From NCBI RefSeq assembly GCF_002019705.1, contig NZ_KV917377.1:2416565-2480564 (forward strand): a DNA stretch of 64,000 nucleotides. Direction: 5' to 3'. Shown here piece after piece: positions 33,773-48,655 of this stretch. The DNA is from Shouchella patagoniensis. Lineage in GTDB: Bacteria; Bacillota; Bacilli; Bacillales; Bacillaceae_D. The first letter of the stretch is position 1. The number at the start of each line of letters is the position of its first letter. The notes below the pieces were generated by a model. It was not told the DNA's origin and made no database searches. It saw only the letters and a program-made list of their open reading frames with translations. The translations under genes and the position numbers were made by a program.

Positions 33773-34807
33773 CTATTCAATTGATTCCATAGATTCAATC
33801 GTAATTCCTTGATAATAGTGTTTAACAATTTCCCGATAGCTCTTGCCTTCCTTTGCCATTCCATTCGCTCCAAATTGGCTCATTCCAACGCCATGACCCC
33901 AACCTTTTGTTTGAATGACAACATTGCCATTGCTTAAATGCCACGTGAAATCAGACGAGTCTAGGTCCAGCGCCTCCCGAATTTCTCGTCCTGAAAACGT
34001 CTTTCCACTTATTTCAACGGAACCCACCCTTTCCCCGTCTGTTCGAGCGATGATTTTTCCAATCGACCCGTCACCTGGAAGTTTCACATCTAATGCATCC
34101 TCAAACGTCTCCACTGGTATCGTCACTTCATTCGCATAACGGGGGGACTCTTTATCCCACGGACTTGCTACACTTTTTAAATAAGGTATCTCCTGTGTCC
34201 AGAAGTCTTCTGCATTTTCTGTAAACCCATTACTTGTAGAGAAAAAAGAAGCCGTTATTGGTTGTTCGTTATACGTCATAATTTCCCCTTCGGTCTCTAT
34301 GACGGCCGCTTCAACTTTATTCCAACGTTCCTCAAACTTGTCCTTCCAAATTTCCTTTAATTCATCTTTACTTTGAAAGACTTGATGCTTAACGGTGTCT
34401 TCTATAAGAGCACCTTCAGAAACGTTTCTATCTTCCTGTGATTTTAGCTGCTGAGACAATAAATACGTTCTTGCGGCAAGTGCTTGTGCTTTTAGCGCTT
34501 CTCCTTCATAAGTTGTTGGCATTTCGGAAGCGACTACCCCGATTATGTAATCGGTTATTGGAACATGTTCAATTGTTTCCTTTTTTGCTCGATAAACGGG
34601 AATGTCGATTGCTTCTTTTTTTTCTTCTGTTGTTACTGACTCTGACTGTACTTTTGTTTCTTCGGCTTCACTTGTTTTCTCAAGATAGGCCAGTCCAAAA
34701 CTTGCATCGGCCATCTCTTTGTCATTATCTCCAAATGCAACCATAGCAGCAGGGACAAGCAACACAATTGATACTAGGATCGTCACAAAGGCTATGATTT
34801 GTTTCAT
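33773..34807 (-). CDS. spoIID: Stage II sporulation protein D (lytic transglycosylase)
   Basis: A 344-residue protein with one N-terminal membrane helix (about 4-26) and a SpoIID domain. Recognisable segments: VASEMPTTYEGEALKAQALAART with the catalytic Glu, the serine-rich ASFFSTSNGFTENAEDFW, and GWGHGVGMSQFGANGMA. It cuts glycan strands during engulfment, together with SpoIIM and SpoIIP. It follows murAA as in B. subtilis. Confidence 0.95.
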   Translation of the reverse strand: MKQIIAFVTILVSIVLLVPAAMVAFGDNDKEMADASFGLAYLEKTSEAEETKVQSESVTTEEKKEAIDIPVYRAKKETIEHVPITDYIIGVVASEMPTTYEGEALKAQALAARTYLLSQQLKSQEDRNVSEGALIEDTVKHQVFQSKDELKEIWKDKFEERWNKVEAAVIETEGEIMTYNEQPITASFFSTSNGFTENAEDFWTQEIPYLKSVASPWDKESPRYANEVTIPVETFEDALDVKLPGDGSIGKIIARTDGERVGSVEISGKTFSGREIREALDLDSSDFTWHLSNGNVVIQTKGWGHGVGMSQFGANGMAKEGKSYREIVKHYYQGITIESMESIE

Positions 34808-34934
34808 AGCAGACCTCCTTAAACCAGTAGCTTGGCCAACTCTTTTTCTCTTTCAGCAGTACTTCAGGCTCCTTCTTCAACCAAGATCAAACCGTATTCC
34901 TTAATCCATATGTCTAGCTTTCTTAAAAAAGAAC

Positions 34935-34975
34935 AAAAAAAGTACATACCAATTAAATGGAATGTACTTTTTTCC
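34935..34975 (-). terminator. Terminator of murAA
   Basis: AAAAAAGTACAT pairs with ATGTACTTTTTT around an AT-rich loop; the minus strand ends in T-rich sequence. Confidence 0.75.
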
Positions 34976-35014
34976 TTTTTTCGTTTTAAAACGACTATTT
35001 CCCTGGAAATACGA

Positions 35015-36313
35015 TTAAATCAGTTCTGCCGCTTCAACCACTTCGTTTTCAAACTGTTCTTCAACACGTTCAATGTCAGCACCAAGTGCTTTCAATTTCT
35101 CTGTCAACTTCACGTAGCCACGATCTAAATGTTTAAGCTCTGTCACACGTGTGTAGCCATCTGCAACGAGACCAGCAACAACAAGCGCAGCACCAGCTCG
35201 TAAGTCAGTTGCTCCTACTTCTGCTCCTTGTAAGCTCGTAGGACCTGTTACAATAGCAGATCTGCCTTCAATTTTAATGTTCCCATTCATGCGGCGGAAT
35301 TCCTCTACATGCATGAAACGGTTTTCGAACACAGTTTCTGTTACAACACTCGTTCCTTCTGCACGAAGTAAGAGAGCCATCATTTGCGCTTGCATGTCTG
35401 TAGGAAAACCTGGGTGTGGCATTGTTTTAATATCGACTGCTTTTAATGTTTCTGGTCCAATCACACGCAAACCTGTTTCTTCTTCTTGGATTTCAACACC
35501 CATTTCCCGCATTTTTGCCACAAGTGGTCGCATGTGCTCTGCAATTGCACCTTCAACAAACACATTACCACCTGTAATAGCTGCAGCGGTCATAAATGTT
35601 CCAGCTTCAATTCGATCCGGAATAACTGAATGCACGGCTCCATGAAGGTATTCGACACCATCAATACGAATGACACCCGTACCTGCACCTCTTACTTTTG
35701 CACCCATTGCATTTAGATAGTTCGCTAAATCAACAATTTCTGGTTCTTCTGCTACATTCTCAAGAATCGTAGTGCCTTCAGCAAGAACAGCAGCCATCAT
35801 AATGTTTTCTGTAGCTCCTACACTTGGGAAATCAAGATATACTTTTGTTCCTTGTAATTTCCCTTCAATGCTCGCCTCAATAAAGCCATTTCCAATTTCG
35901 ACAGTGGCACCCATCGCTTCGAACCCTTTTAAATGTTGTTCAATTGGACGTGATCCGATTGCACAACCACCAGGCAAAGCAATTCTAGCACGACCTACAC
36001 GCGCTAAAAGAGGTCCCATTACTAAAAATGACGCACGCATTTTTCGCACATACTCAAATGGCGCCTCTGTTTTTAGTGGTCTGTCCGCATGGACAACAAA
36101 CTGCCCGTCGACATAGTCGACAGCCACATTTAAATTTGATAACACTTCTTTCATTGTATATACATCTGTTAGCGATGGCACTTCTTCGATTGTACTCGAA
36201 CCTCGCTCAGCCAAAATCGATGCTGCGATGACAGGCAGAACTGCATTTTTTGCACCCTCTACCTTCACGGAGCCGTGCAGCTTTTTGCCGCCACGGACTA
36301 TTATTTTTTCCAA
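35015..36313 (-). CDS. murAA: UDP-N-acetylglucosamine 1-carboxyvinyltransferase
   Basis: A 432-residue EPSP-synthase-fold enzyme that adds enolpyruvate to UDP-GlcNAc, the first committed step of peptidoglycan synthesis. The catalytic, fosfomycin-binding cysteine is in [23 protein letters not shown] (about residue 118). [11 protein letters not shown] near residue 19 and [11 protein letters not shown] near 303 are typical. Gene order (ywmB upstream, spoIID downstream) identifies it as MurAA; a second murA lies at the right edge of the window. Confidence 0.96.
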   Translation of the reverse strand: MEKIIVRGGKKLHGSVKVEGAKNAVLPVIAASILAERGSSTIEEVPSLTDVYTMKEVLSNLNVAVDYVDGQFVVHADRPLKTEAPFEYVRKMRASFLVMGPLLARVGRARIALPGGCAIGSRPIEQHLKGFEAMGATVEIGNGFIEASIEGKLQGTKVYLDFPSVGATENIMMAAVLAEGTTILENVAEEPEIVDLANYLNAMGAKVRGAGTGVIRIDGVEYLHGAVHSVIPDRIEAGTFMTAAAITGGNVFVEGAIAEHMRPLVAKMREMGVEIQEEETGLRVIGPETLKAVDIKTMPHPGFPTDMQAQMMALLLRAEGTSVVTETVFENRFMHVEEFRRMNGNIKIEGRSAIVTGPTSLQGAEVGATDLRAGAALVVAGLVADGYTRVTELKHLDRGYVKLTEKLKALGADIERVEEQFENEVVEAAELI

Positions 36314-36354
36314 CGTATTCCCCTCCGCGTCTGTTTTTTTTCTCTTCTATATCA

Positions 36355-37101
36355 TCAATATTCAGTCGTAATTATAGGCGTTCCTAAAGTTACCGCTGTT
36401 CGTGCGCCCAAGTCTGGGTTCTGCCTTAAGGCAACTTGCACATTCATGGTTCTTTCGTCATTTAGAGCAATTCCGCCGCTCCACTCTTCATTATATGCGG
36501 ACAATGATACAAATGTCCCTTCATTAAGCACTTCCTGCTCAATTGCACCTAGCTCATCTGCATAGACCTTTGCTTGTTCATATAATGAAACCTCATTTAA
36601 ATGATTTGCTTCAGCTGTTACTTGGTAAAAAAGTTCAGCTCCGTTTAAATCAAATTCAGTAAGGCTTTCCTCAAACATATCAAAGTCAAAAACTGTTACT
36701 GCATCATCGGCTATAAGCTCGTACGATTGCTCTAAAACAATGCCATCCTCCATCGGTGAGGCAAATAGTTTCATTTCTTCACGCAAGCCGTTGGTAGACG
36801 CATTTGTAAACACTGCACGTAAATCATTTCCACCCGCTTGTACAGAGATACGTTCAAAAGATGGATAATCGGATTCAAATTCATTGATCAGCTCTGAAAA
36901 AGTACCTTCATATTGCTTTTCTGTTCCTTTGGCACGAACTTGCCAACCTAGCGCTTCTAATTTTTCTTTCTCTGTTAAAGAAACAATAGCTTTCACTTGT
37001 TCGTTAAAACGTATTTCTGCTGCTTCATTTGAAGCAACATTCATTCCCACACAAAGAAACAGGATCAATCCGAGAAAACCGACTGTATACATCTTTTTCA
37101 T
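36355..37101 (-). CDS. ywmB: YwmB-family exported protein
   Basis: A 248-residue YwmB-type protein of unknown function, whose fold has been likened to a TATA-binding protein. It has an N-terminal membrane or signal segment (about 4-22). Its position between ywzB and murAA is the B. subtilis arrangement. It is probably co-transcribed with murAA, 41 bases downstream. Confidence 0.85.
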   Translation of the reverse strand: MKKMYTVGFLGLILFLCVGMNVASNEAAEIRFNEQVKAIVSLTEKEKLEALGWQVRAKGTEKQYEGTFSELINEFESDYPSFERISVQAGGNDLRAVFTNASTNGLREEMKLFASPMEDGIVLEQSYELIADDAVTVFDFDMFEESLTEFDLNGAELFYQVTAEANHLNEVSLYEQAKVYADELGAIEQEVLNEGTFVSLSAYNEEWSGGIALNDERTMNVQVALRQNPDLGARTAVTLGTPIITTEY

Positions 37102-37203
37102 GTTTGCTCTCCCCTTTTGGCAGCCATGGCCTTGTTAGTACCATTTTTACCCGCGAGAGAAAAAGCATACATAAAAAATGTATGATCTTATTAACAGTTT
37201 TAA

Positions 37204-37437
37204 CTAAAACATATAAGGAAGGAGTTGAACTGCTTGAAAATAATCAAGAAAGAAACGAGCGATCAAATAACCCAGCGCTAGCGCACATATGACTTTCAAT
37301 GCGGCAGCCTGCTTGCTCTTAGGATTTTTAACGAATAGATCGAAGCGAAATGACTGCAAAGCCCACCAAGCAAGTCCTAGACAAAGAAGATTCACGACAA
37401 TATGTATGAACGCTTCCAAACCAAGTCCATTCGTCAA
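37204..37437 (-). CDS. ywzB: DUF1146 membrane protein YwzB
   Basis: A 77-residue protein with two membrane helices (about 10-28 and 49-66) around WWALQSFRFDLFVK, the DUF1146 signature, and a C-terminal DYFQAVQLLPYMF. The TTG start with AAAAGGGG upstream gives the usual family length of 77; an upstream ATG would add an atypical basic tail. Function unknown. It sits between the atp operon and ywmB as in B. subtilis. Confidence 0.8.
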   Translation of the reverse strand: MTNGLGLEAFIHIVVNLLCLGLAWWALQSFRFDLFVKNPKSKQAAALKVICALALGYLIARFFLDYFQAVQLLPYMF

Positions 37438-37454
37438 AAAATAACCCCTTTTCT

Positions 37455-37484
37455 TATTGATGGATGCGTTTCGCTGAATGTCAA
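37455..37484 (-). promoter_or_regulatory. Possible promoter of ywzB-ywmB-murAA
   Basis: Minus strand TTGACA, 18-base spacer, TCAATA. The -35 is perfect and the -10 moderate, but the resulting leader before the TTG start would be very short. Confidence 0.35.
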
Positions 37485-37681
37485 GCATAAAGCCCGCAAT
37501 CCAATATCCATCATAACGGATTTAATTAAAAAAAGCTAGAGTAACATGAACCCAAATTGCTAAAGTTAAATTAAAAAGATGTGAACGTTTTGTCACAACT
37601 TTTAAACTTTAATTAAAAATGACCGTTACTATTGAACGTACCCGCTAGCGTTTAGAATTAACCCTCTTTTCCTTAAAAAAA

Positions 37682-37734
37682 ATGTCAAAAAAACCATCAA
37701 AATCATAGAGATTTTAATGGTTTTTTTGACATTT
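37682..37734 (-). terminator. Terminator of the ATP synthase operon
   Basis: A long hairpin (TGTCAAAAAAACCATTAAAATC pairing nearly completely with its mirror, arm bases 37682-37704 and 37711-37733) followed by T-rich sequence right after atpC. Confidence 0.85.
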
Positions 37735-38136
37735 TTATTTATGTTTCGCTACATTTAGACGCGTTACTGCACGTTGTAAAGCAATTTCAGCACGCTTTTT
37801 ATCAATATGCCCACCATTGTCGTTTAACCGATTTTCTGCACGCTCTTTCGCTTTTGCAGCTCGATCTTCATTGATCTGTTCTGGACGCTCTGCTGCTTCA
37901 GCTAAGATCGTGACTTGATCAGGACGAACCTCAATGAAACCGCCAGTGACAGCAACCTGTTCTTCTTTGCCATCTTTGATAAAACGAGCAGGTCCAGCTG
38001 TTAGCGGGGAGACGAGCGGAATATGTTTGGCTTTAACCCCAAGTTCTCCTTCAGTCGTCTTGACAACGACAAGCTCTGCATCGCCCGTATAAACGGCTCC
38101 ATCTGGAGTAACGACACTTACTTGTATTGTTTCCAT
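37735..38136 (-). CDS. atpC: ATP synthase F1 epsilon subunit
   Basis: A 133-residue epsilon subunit: an N-terminal beta-barrel ([29 protein letters not shown]) and a two-helix C-terminus (about 88-133) that can reach up to inhibit hydrolysis. The ATG with AGGAGGGG was preferred over an upstream in-frame start. It is the last gene of the operon, 63 bases after atpD. Confidence 0.96.
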   Translation of the reverse strand: METIQVSVVTPDGAVYTGDAELVVVKTTEGELGVKAKHIPLVSPLTAGPARFIKDGKEEQVAVTGGFIEVRPDQVTILAEAAERPEQINEDRAAKAKERAENRLNDNGGHIDKKRAEIALQRAVTRLNVAKHK

Positions 38137-38199
38137 AGAACCCCTCCTCTTGTCGGCAATCATGCCTAGAAAACACTGTGCTGTTTCCTAGGCAAATGA

Positions 38200-39627
<1,428 letters not shown>

Positions 39628-39644
39628 TTAAGTTCATTTTCGTT

Positions 39645-42071
<2,427 letters not shown>

Positions 42072-42093
42072 TCACCCCTAACTGACAAATTCT

Positions 42094-42639
42094 TTAATTT
42101 CCTGCAAGAAGGCCTTTTTCAAGACGATCCAGTTGACCTTTTACACTACCATCAAAGACACGGTCACCGACACGGACTTTGATTCCACCAAGCAATTCTT
42201 TGTTTACAATATTGTTTATTTCAAGAGCTCGTTTCCCTACTTTTGGAGCAAAGACAACAGCAATTTGTTGTTTTTCATCGTCGGAAAGAGGTTTGGCTGA
42301 ATACACATTCGCCTCTGCAATTCCTTTTATTTCATCATTCAGTTGTTTATATTCTTGAGCCAACTCGGGAATGATCATAAAACGACCAAGTTCCAATAAC
42401 CGTGAGATTGTTTTAAAAACCGTTTGATGAACGTTGTTTTCAAACGAACGCGTAAGCAGCTCTTGCTTTTGCTCAAGAGGTAGTCCAGGCAACCGGAGTA
42501 CTTTAAGCAATTCTGGCGTTTCATTAAATACTTCACGCACGAGTTCAAGATCGCTTTCGAATTGGTCTACTTGTCCTTTTTCTTGGCCTAACTCAAAAAG
42601 AGCAACAGCGTAACGATTGGCTACCGCTTTGTTGCTCAT
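42094..42639 (-). CDS. atpH: ATP synthase F1 delta subunit
   Basis: A 181-residue delta (OSCP) subunit: an N-terminal helical bundle starting MSNKAVANRYAVALFELG and a C-terminal region with the family sequence KELLGGIKVRVGDRVFDGSVKGQLDRL. It joins the b-subunit stalk to the top of F1. Its ATG overlaps the end of atpF by four bases. Confidence 0.97.
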   Translation of the reverse strand: MSNKAVANRYAVALFELGQEKGQVDQFESDLELVREVFNETPELLKVLRLPGLPLEQKQELLTRSFENNVHQTVFKTISRLLELGRFMIIPELAQEYKQLNDEIKGIAEANVYSAKPLSDDEKQQIAVVFAPKVGKRALEINNIVNKELLGGIKVRVGDRVFDGSVKGQLDRLEKGLLAGN

Positions 42640-43121
42640 AGCTCTTCGCCCGCTTGTTTAAGGTACTCTTGGACAAGCTTATCCTGCTCGCTTGCATCAA
42701 GTTCTTTCTCAATCACTTTTTGCGCAATCAATACAGATAGAGAAGCAACCTGTTCGCGAAGAGCAATAACAGCTTGTTCTTTTTCATTTTGAATTTCAGC
42801 CAATGCTTGCTGATGAACACGAGCAGCTTCCTCTTTAGAGGCACGGACAATTTCTTGACCTTGCTGTTCGCCAGCTTTCTTAGCATTTTCAACCAATTCT
42901 CTTGCTTCAACGCGAGCAGCTTTCATCTCTTCACGCTGTTCTTCAATCATTTTTTCCGCTTCTTTACGGTTGCGTTCAGCAGAATCGATTTGTTCGTTGA
43001 TCATATCTTGACGTTTTTGCATAACGCCGAGAAGTGGCTTTAAAGCAAATCTACTTAATAATAAAAGTAATACAGCGAACGCTGCTAATTGGTAGAGCGC
43101 CGTTCCCCAATAAATATCCAT
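42636..43121 (-). CDS. atpF: ATP synthase FO b subunit
   Basis: A 161-residue b subunit: one N-terminal membrane helix (about 6-25, WGTALYQLAAFAVLLLLLSRFA) and a long charged coiled coil rich in Glu/Lys/Ala. A pair forms the outer stalk. It is 4 bases overlapped with atpH and 111 bases from atpE. Confidence 0.97.
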   Translation of the reverse strand: MDIYWGTALYQLAAFAVLLLLLSRFALKPLLGVMQKRQDMINEQIDSAERNRKEAEKMIEEQREEMKAARVEARELVENAKKAGEQQGQEIVRASKEEAARVHQQALAEIQNEKEQAVIALREQVASLSVLIAQKVIEKELDASEQDKLVQEYLKQAGEEL

Positions 43122-43232
43122 CTTAACACCCCTTACTCAGAAGTTTTTTCTTACATAAGTAAAGGCGAGAGGTTCTATTTAGAACGCTATCGCCTCTCAA
43201 AATACCGCTTCGTTCAATTGCCTTGTTAATTG

Positions 43233-43466
<234 letters not shown>

Positions 43467-43524
43467 TTAAAAATCCTCCTTGATATTAATTAGTTTTTAT
43501 AAAAGCGCTCTGTATGAGCAGGAA

Positions 43525-44654
<1,130 letters not shown>

Positions 44655-44879
44655 TTAGTCATCGTCTCCTAAAAAGGGCTGAACTATTTTGGAGATGCTA
44701 TAAGTGCTCATAAACAGACCGAACAACAAACAACTAACTAAAAATAACGGTTCTACCCCAAACAATTTATCGAGCCACAAACCAAGGAACAAGCCTCCGA
44801 CTGTACCTCCAAGTACACAGGACGTAATAGTTGAAACCAGCATAAAAGCCCGCATTGGATTCTTTCCTGGTTTTGACAA
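44655..44879 (-). CDS. atpZ: AtpZ-type membrane protein
   Basis: A 74-residue protein with two membrane helices (about 10-35 and 40-60) and the AtpZ/AtpI-family turn GGLFLGLWLDKLFG. In B. pseudofirmus OF4 the equivalent first gene of the atp operon encodes AtpZ, implicated in magnesium or calcium handling and c-ring assembly at high pH. The TTG start is favoured by GGAGG nine bases upstream; a longer version from an upstream start has an atypical N-terminus. B. subtilis has atpI first, so atpZ here is an alkaliphile-like feature. Confidence 0.8.
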   Translation of the reverse strand: MSKPGKNPMRAFMLVSTITSCVLGGTVGGLFLGLWLDKLFGVEPLFLVSCLLFGLFMSTYSISKIVQPFLGDDD

Positions 44880-44953
44880 TGAAAACGACCTCCATCGCAA
44901 TAGAAACACCGTACAATTCACTTATGTAACCCTTATCATGGTAACCCTTTGTA

Positions 44954-44982
44954 ATCGTACAATAGCAGGTATCCTGTGTCAA
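44954..44982 (-). promoter_or_regulatory. SigA promoter of the ATP synthase operon
   Basis: Minus strand TTGACA, 17-base spacer, TACGAT, about 75 bases before the atpZ start. A second, weaker TTGTGT...TATAAC pair lies about 50 bases further upstream. Confidence 0.7.
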
Positions 44983-45319
44983 CGAATTTTGACAGGAAAT
45001 AAAAAGAGTTATAAAAGAATTCCCCATTGTTCACACAACTGTCATATCATTCCCAATTTATAGAGACTCCAAGTCAGAAAAGAGGTTTGAGATACGTATT
45101 CCTTCGTTAAAAAAAACATTTTTAACCAATTTTCAGCTTCAAAGAAGATCTTTTAGAAGCAGATCTATTGACAAGGCATTTTTGATATGCCCTTGAAAAT
45201 AAAGGGAATTTCATATGTGCTTTACACCACAAAAAATATGCTTCTACGTATATTTATTCGCACCATTATGAGTTTCATTTTAGTCGGAGTATTCCGCGGA
45301 AAGCGCCGATTCCCATACG

Positions 45320-45369
45320 AAAAAAAGCTTGTCGACGAATCCGTTTTTACAGGACTTTGTCAACAAGCT
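45320..45369 (-). repeat. 49-nt hairpin repeat, copy B, acting as subtilase terminator
   Basis: Minus strand AGCTTGTTGAC pairs with GTCGACAAGCT (one G-U) around a loop with TGTAAAAACG, followed by T7. It matches copy A after galE at 41 of 49 positions, loop included. Confidence 0.75.
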
Positions 45370-45404
45370 GAAGCTCCAAGTTCATTTTTAATGGTTCTCA
45401 CCTT

Positions 45405-47675
45405 TTATTTCGGAGGTGGGAGAAATTCTTCTCCAATATCAATCATTGTTTCAATTGTATCTTCCGCACCTTCGCTTCTTGCATAAATTAATGCTTTATA
45501 TCGGCCTGGTTTTACTTTAAGATCTTGCAATTCGCCACTAACCATTCCTCGTTCTGACCGTTCATTTTCGATCAGTGACTCAACATACTGAAATGTATCA
45601 GGGTCATACAATACAATTCCTGATTCTTCTGCACCGGCAGGCAAATAATACTCATAATAGTATCCATTTTTTTGATCGCTATGCGCAAACTGAAACGCCA
45701 TTACACGAGGGTAATTTGGCTCTTCCATAAATAATACGTAAGGAATATGAATTTCTTCCGTATCATTTTTAACATACACAGTTCCTGCATGAAGTCCGTT
45801 TTGTAAGAGGCCAGGATTAATTTCTGCCACAAGCGTGATTTGTTTTTTTCCATGCGCTTCTACGACAACGTCTTCAGGAGCTTCCCATTCAATTCCATCC
45901 AATTCACCAATTGGGGGTTCAATATGGAATGTTTGTTTTTTATCATCTGTATTCTCAACCGTTACTTGCAATTCTCTTTTTGTCTGGCTCGCTTTTTTAT
46001 CCCAAGTGCCAAACGTTAATGAACTAGGATAGACGAGTGATTTTGCCTCTAACGCTTTATCAACTTGAAGCCTCCCCGCCCCTTGTTCATGCGGCAAGTA
46101 AAGACTTCCCTGCTCATTTGAAAGCTGTTTCGATGAATTCATAAGCGCTGCTTTCACTTGCTCCGGACTCCAATCAGGATGTTTTTCAAGCACTAACGCA
46201 GCTGCCCCAGCTACATGGGGGCTTGCCATGCTTGTGCCATTTAAGCCTAAATACCCTTTTGGTACTGTGCTCTGAATTGCTACTCCTGGAGCAACCAGAT
46301 CAGGTTTCACTTCCCACGTCTCAGTAACGGGACCACGCGAGCTAAATGGTGCAATCAAATCTTGTTTTTGTGCATACTGTGTTGCAATTTGTGCTGCTTT
46401 TTTTGTGCTTTTCATCTGTTCAAGCAGCCATTCTCCATCTTCTTTTGATATACTTGCACCAACGATATCAACCGGGTCAAGTAACCCCCCCGCAAAAGAA
46501 CCGTCTAAATTGTTATAAATAAGTACACCCTTCGCCCCTGCTTTATTGGCAATATTCATTTTTTCAGCGAATGTGGAACGACCACGTTTAGCCAACACAA
46601 TTTTGCCTTTTACATTGACATCTTTATAATCCGTAACTAATCCATGACCTACGTCAATAATGTCCATTTCCCGCTTGAGTTTCCACGGGACTGAACCAAT
46701 AAGAGGGGTTAGTTCAATTTTTTTCTCTTTATTATGTTGAAATGTAATATAAGGAATTTCAACTGGAGGTAAAGAGGCACCAACTGAAATCGCTTTTGAT
46801 GAAGTTCCTGGTGACCCGACCGTCCACATATTTGGACCACTGTTTCCACTTGATGTAACGGCGACTACCCCTTTGTCAACTGCCCGATCCAACGCTAAAC
46901 TAGTTGGCCAATCAGGACCGTTCACCGTGTTTCCAAGCGATAGATTAAGAACATCGACCTGATCTGTAACTGCTTTTTCGATCGCTTCCAACACTTGTTC
47001 AGTTGTCCCTTGCCCCCCTGGACCGAGTGCTCGATAAGCATAAATTTCTGCTTCTGGAGCTACACCTTTAATTCGTCCATTTGCAGCGATAATACCTGCC
47101 ACATGTGTCCCATGTAACGTCGGTTCCCCTTGTTTCACTTTCGTTTCCATCGGATCATCGTCTTCATCAATAATATCGTAGCCCCCTTTATAATTGGCCC
47201 GAAGATCGGGATGTTCATAATCAAGACCCGTATCAATTATGCCTACTTTTACACCTTTCCCTGTTAAACCCTTTTCGGTAGTGCCATCGCTTCGCATTAA
47301 GCCTTTTCCAACACCAATAAAGGGGATACTTCCTTCTAGGCTAGGTTGGTAAATCGCTACGTCATCCACTCGAGAAATGACACTTAATTGTTTTAACAAA
47401 GGTATATCTTCTTCAAGTAAATCTAACGAGAAGCCACCGTAAACTTCTTTATAGAGCCTACGAATAGAAGCTGATTCGATTGTCTCTTCAACCAAATTTG
47501 CTGCTTCATCCACATCTCCAGCAACAGAAACAATGACAACGCGTCTTCCCGTGCCTTCGTCTACACTTACTTCACTAGTTCCTTCGGTTTTATCTGCGAG
47601 TGCAAACCCTGTCCCTTGCACGGTCGCCATAAAGATTACGATAAGCAGCATAACGCAGCCGCGCACATGTTTCAT
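45405..47675 (-). CDS. vpr: Secreted subtilisin-like serine protease, Vpr type
   Basis: A 756-residue exported protease. Order: signal peptide (about 1-27), I9-type propeptide (about 45-110), catalytic subtilase domain with Asp148 (IIDTGLDYEHPDL), His188 (LHGTHVAGI) and Ser482 (NGTSMASPHVAG), a PA domain inserted at about 335-425, and a C-terminal beta-rich region. This is the architecture of B. subtilis Vpr (806 residues). It degrades extracellular protein. It sits between upp and the atp operon, where B. subtilis has no protease gene. Confidence 0.9.
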   Translation of the reverse strand: MKHVRGCVMLLIVIFMATVQGTGFALADKTEGTSEVSVDEGTGRRVVIVSVAGDVDEAANLVEETIESASIRRLYKEVYGGFSLDLLEEDIPLLKQLSVISRVDDVAIYQPSLEGSIPFIGVGKGLMRSDGTTEKGLTGKGVKVGIIDTGLDYEHPDLRANYKGGYDIIDEDDDPMETKVKQGEPTLHGTHVAGIIAANGRIKGVAPEAEIYAYRALGPGGQGTTEQVLEAIEKAVTDQVDVLNLSLGNTVNGPDWPTSLALDRAVDKGVVAVTSSGNSGPNMWTVGSPGTSSKAISVGASLPPVEIPYITFQHNKEKKIELTPLIGSVPWKLKREMDIIDVGHGLVTDYKDVNVKGKIVLAKRGRSTFAEKMNIANKAGAKGVLIYNNLDGSFAGGLLDPVDIVGASISKEDGEWLLEQMKSTKKAAQIATQYAQKQDLIAPFSSRGPVTETWEVKPDLVAPGVAIQSTVPKGYLGLNGTSMASPHVAGAAALVLEKHPDWSPEQVKAALMNSSKQLSNEQGSLYLPHEQGAGRLQVDKALEAKSLVYPSSLTFGTWDKKASQTKRELQVTVENTDDKKQTFHIEPPIGELDGIEWEAPEDVVVEAHGKKQITLVAEINPGLLQNGLHAGTVYVKNDTEEIHIPYVLFMEEPNYPRVMAFQFAHSDQKNGYYYEYYLPAGAEESGIVLYDPDTFQYVESLIENERSERGMVSGELQDLKVKPGRYKALIYARSEGAEDTIETMIDIGEEFLPPPK

Positions 47676-47797
47676 GACTATCTCCCCTACTACGTGTCGT
47701 GACGAGTAGTATGTGTCTAATAACCAACTTTATACATAAATACAACGTTTCAAACGAATCCATTCACGCAAACAATCTCGAACTATTTTTTCCATAC

Positions 47798-47829
47798 AAA
47801 AAAAGCAAGCAGTCAATCTGCTCGCTTTA
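47798..47829 (-). terminator. Terminator of upp
   Basis: AAGCGAGCAG pairs with CTGCTTGCTT, followed by seven Ts on the minus strand. Confidence 0.8.
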
Positions 47830-47839
47830 TTCCTTGCCT

Positions 47840-48469
47840 TTATTTTGTACCAAATAGACGGTCGCCTGCATCACCGAGACCAGGTACTATATATCCTTTT
47901 TCGTTTAATTTCTCATCAAGAGCAGCTAAGTATATATCAACGTCCGGGTGCTCTTCCTGTACATACGCAACCCCTTCCGGTGCAGCTACAAGACAGATTA
48001 AGCGCATGCTTTTTGCCCCACGCTTTTTCAGACTGTTGATCGCTTCAACAACCGATCCACCAGTAGCAAGCATTGGGTCAATCACTAATAACTCACGTTC
48101 TTGAACGTCATTAGGAAGCTTTACATAATACTCGTGAGGCTTTAATGTCTCTGGATCACGGTATAAGCCAACATGTCCTACTCGAGCGGCAGGAATCATT
48201 TGTAGAATTCCTTCAGACATCCCAATACCAGCACGCAAGATCGGAACAAGCCCAAGCTTCTTCCCTGCTAGTTTTTTCACTTGCGCAGGACCTACAGGCG
48301 TTTCTACTTCCGCATCTTCAAGAGGCAAATCTCTTGTCACTTCAAACGCCATTAATGCTGCAACTTCATCAACAAGCTCACGAAATTCCTTTGTACCCGT
48401 ATTTTTATCACGAATATAAGAGAGCTTATGTTGAATCAACGGATGATCTAATACATATACCTTTCCCAT
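47840..48469 (-). CDS. upp: Uracil phosphoribosyltransferase
   Basis: A 209-residue enzyme, the exact length of B. subtilis Upp. The PRPP loop [16 protein letters not shown] (about 129-144) and the uracil-binding [18 protein letters not shown] end are intact. It salvages uracil to UMP. The ATG with AAGGAAG was preferred over an upstream start. Confidence 0.97.
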   Translation of the reverse strand: MGKVYVLDHPLIQHKLSYIRDKNTGTKEFRELVDEVAALMAFEVTRDLPLEDAEVETPVGPAQVKKLAGKKLGLVPILRAGIGMSEGILQMIPAARVGHVGLYRDPETLKPHEYYVKLPNDVQERELLVIDPMLATGGSVVEAINSLKKRGAKSMRLICLVAAPEGVAYVQEEHPDVDIYLAALDEKLNEKGYIVPGLGDAGDRLFGTK

Positions 48470-48612
48470 AGCTTCACTTCCTTTTAAGTAGTCGTCATCA
48501 TTCGACACACGTCTTGAACGATTTTACCCAAAATACCCACATCATACAAGAGCCATCTTTTACATATTCCACTTCAATCGCCGCACTAGCACTCTTATAC
48601 ATATAAATACAA

Positions 48613-48646
48613 CAAAAAGCAGCCCCCTAAAAGTTGACTGCTCTTG
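48613..48646 (-). terminator. Terminator of glyA
   Basis: AGCAGTC pairs with GGCTGCT (one G-U) followed by T5 on the minus strand. Confidence 0.65.
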
Positions 48647-48655
48647 TTGAAATGA

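Larger units (their letters stand above)
44880..45404. other. 525-base gap: atp promoter region and repeat B
   Basis: The right part holds the subtilase terminator/repeat, the left part the atp promoter. Between 45070 and 45320 lie AT-rich sequence and a GATCTTTTAGAAGCAGATC imperfect repeat, with no credible gene. A plus-strand frame through 45187-45486 runs into the repeat and the subtilase gene and is rejected. Confidence 0.5.

Noticed and set aside
45187-45486. Plus-strand frame of 99 codons in the gap before the atp operon
   Set aside because: It crosses repeat B and enters the subtilase gene antisense; no ribosome site.
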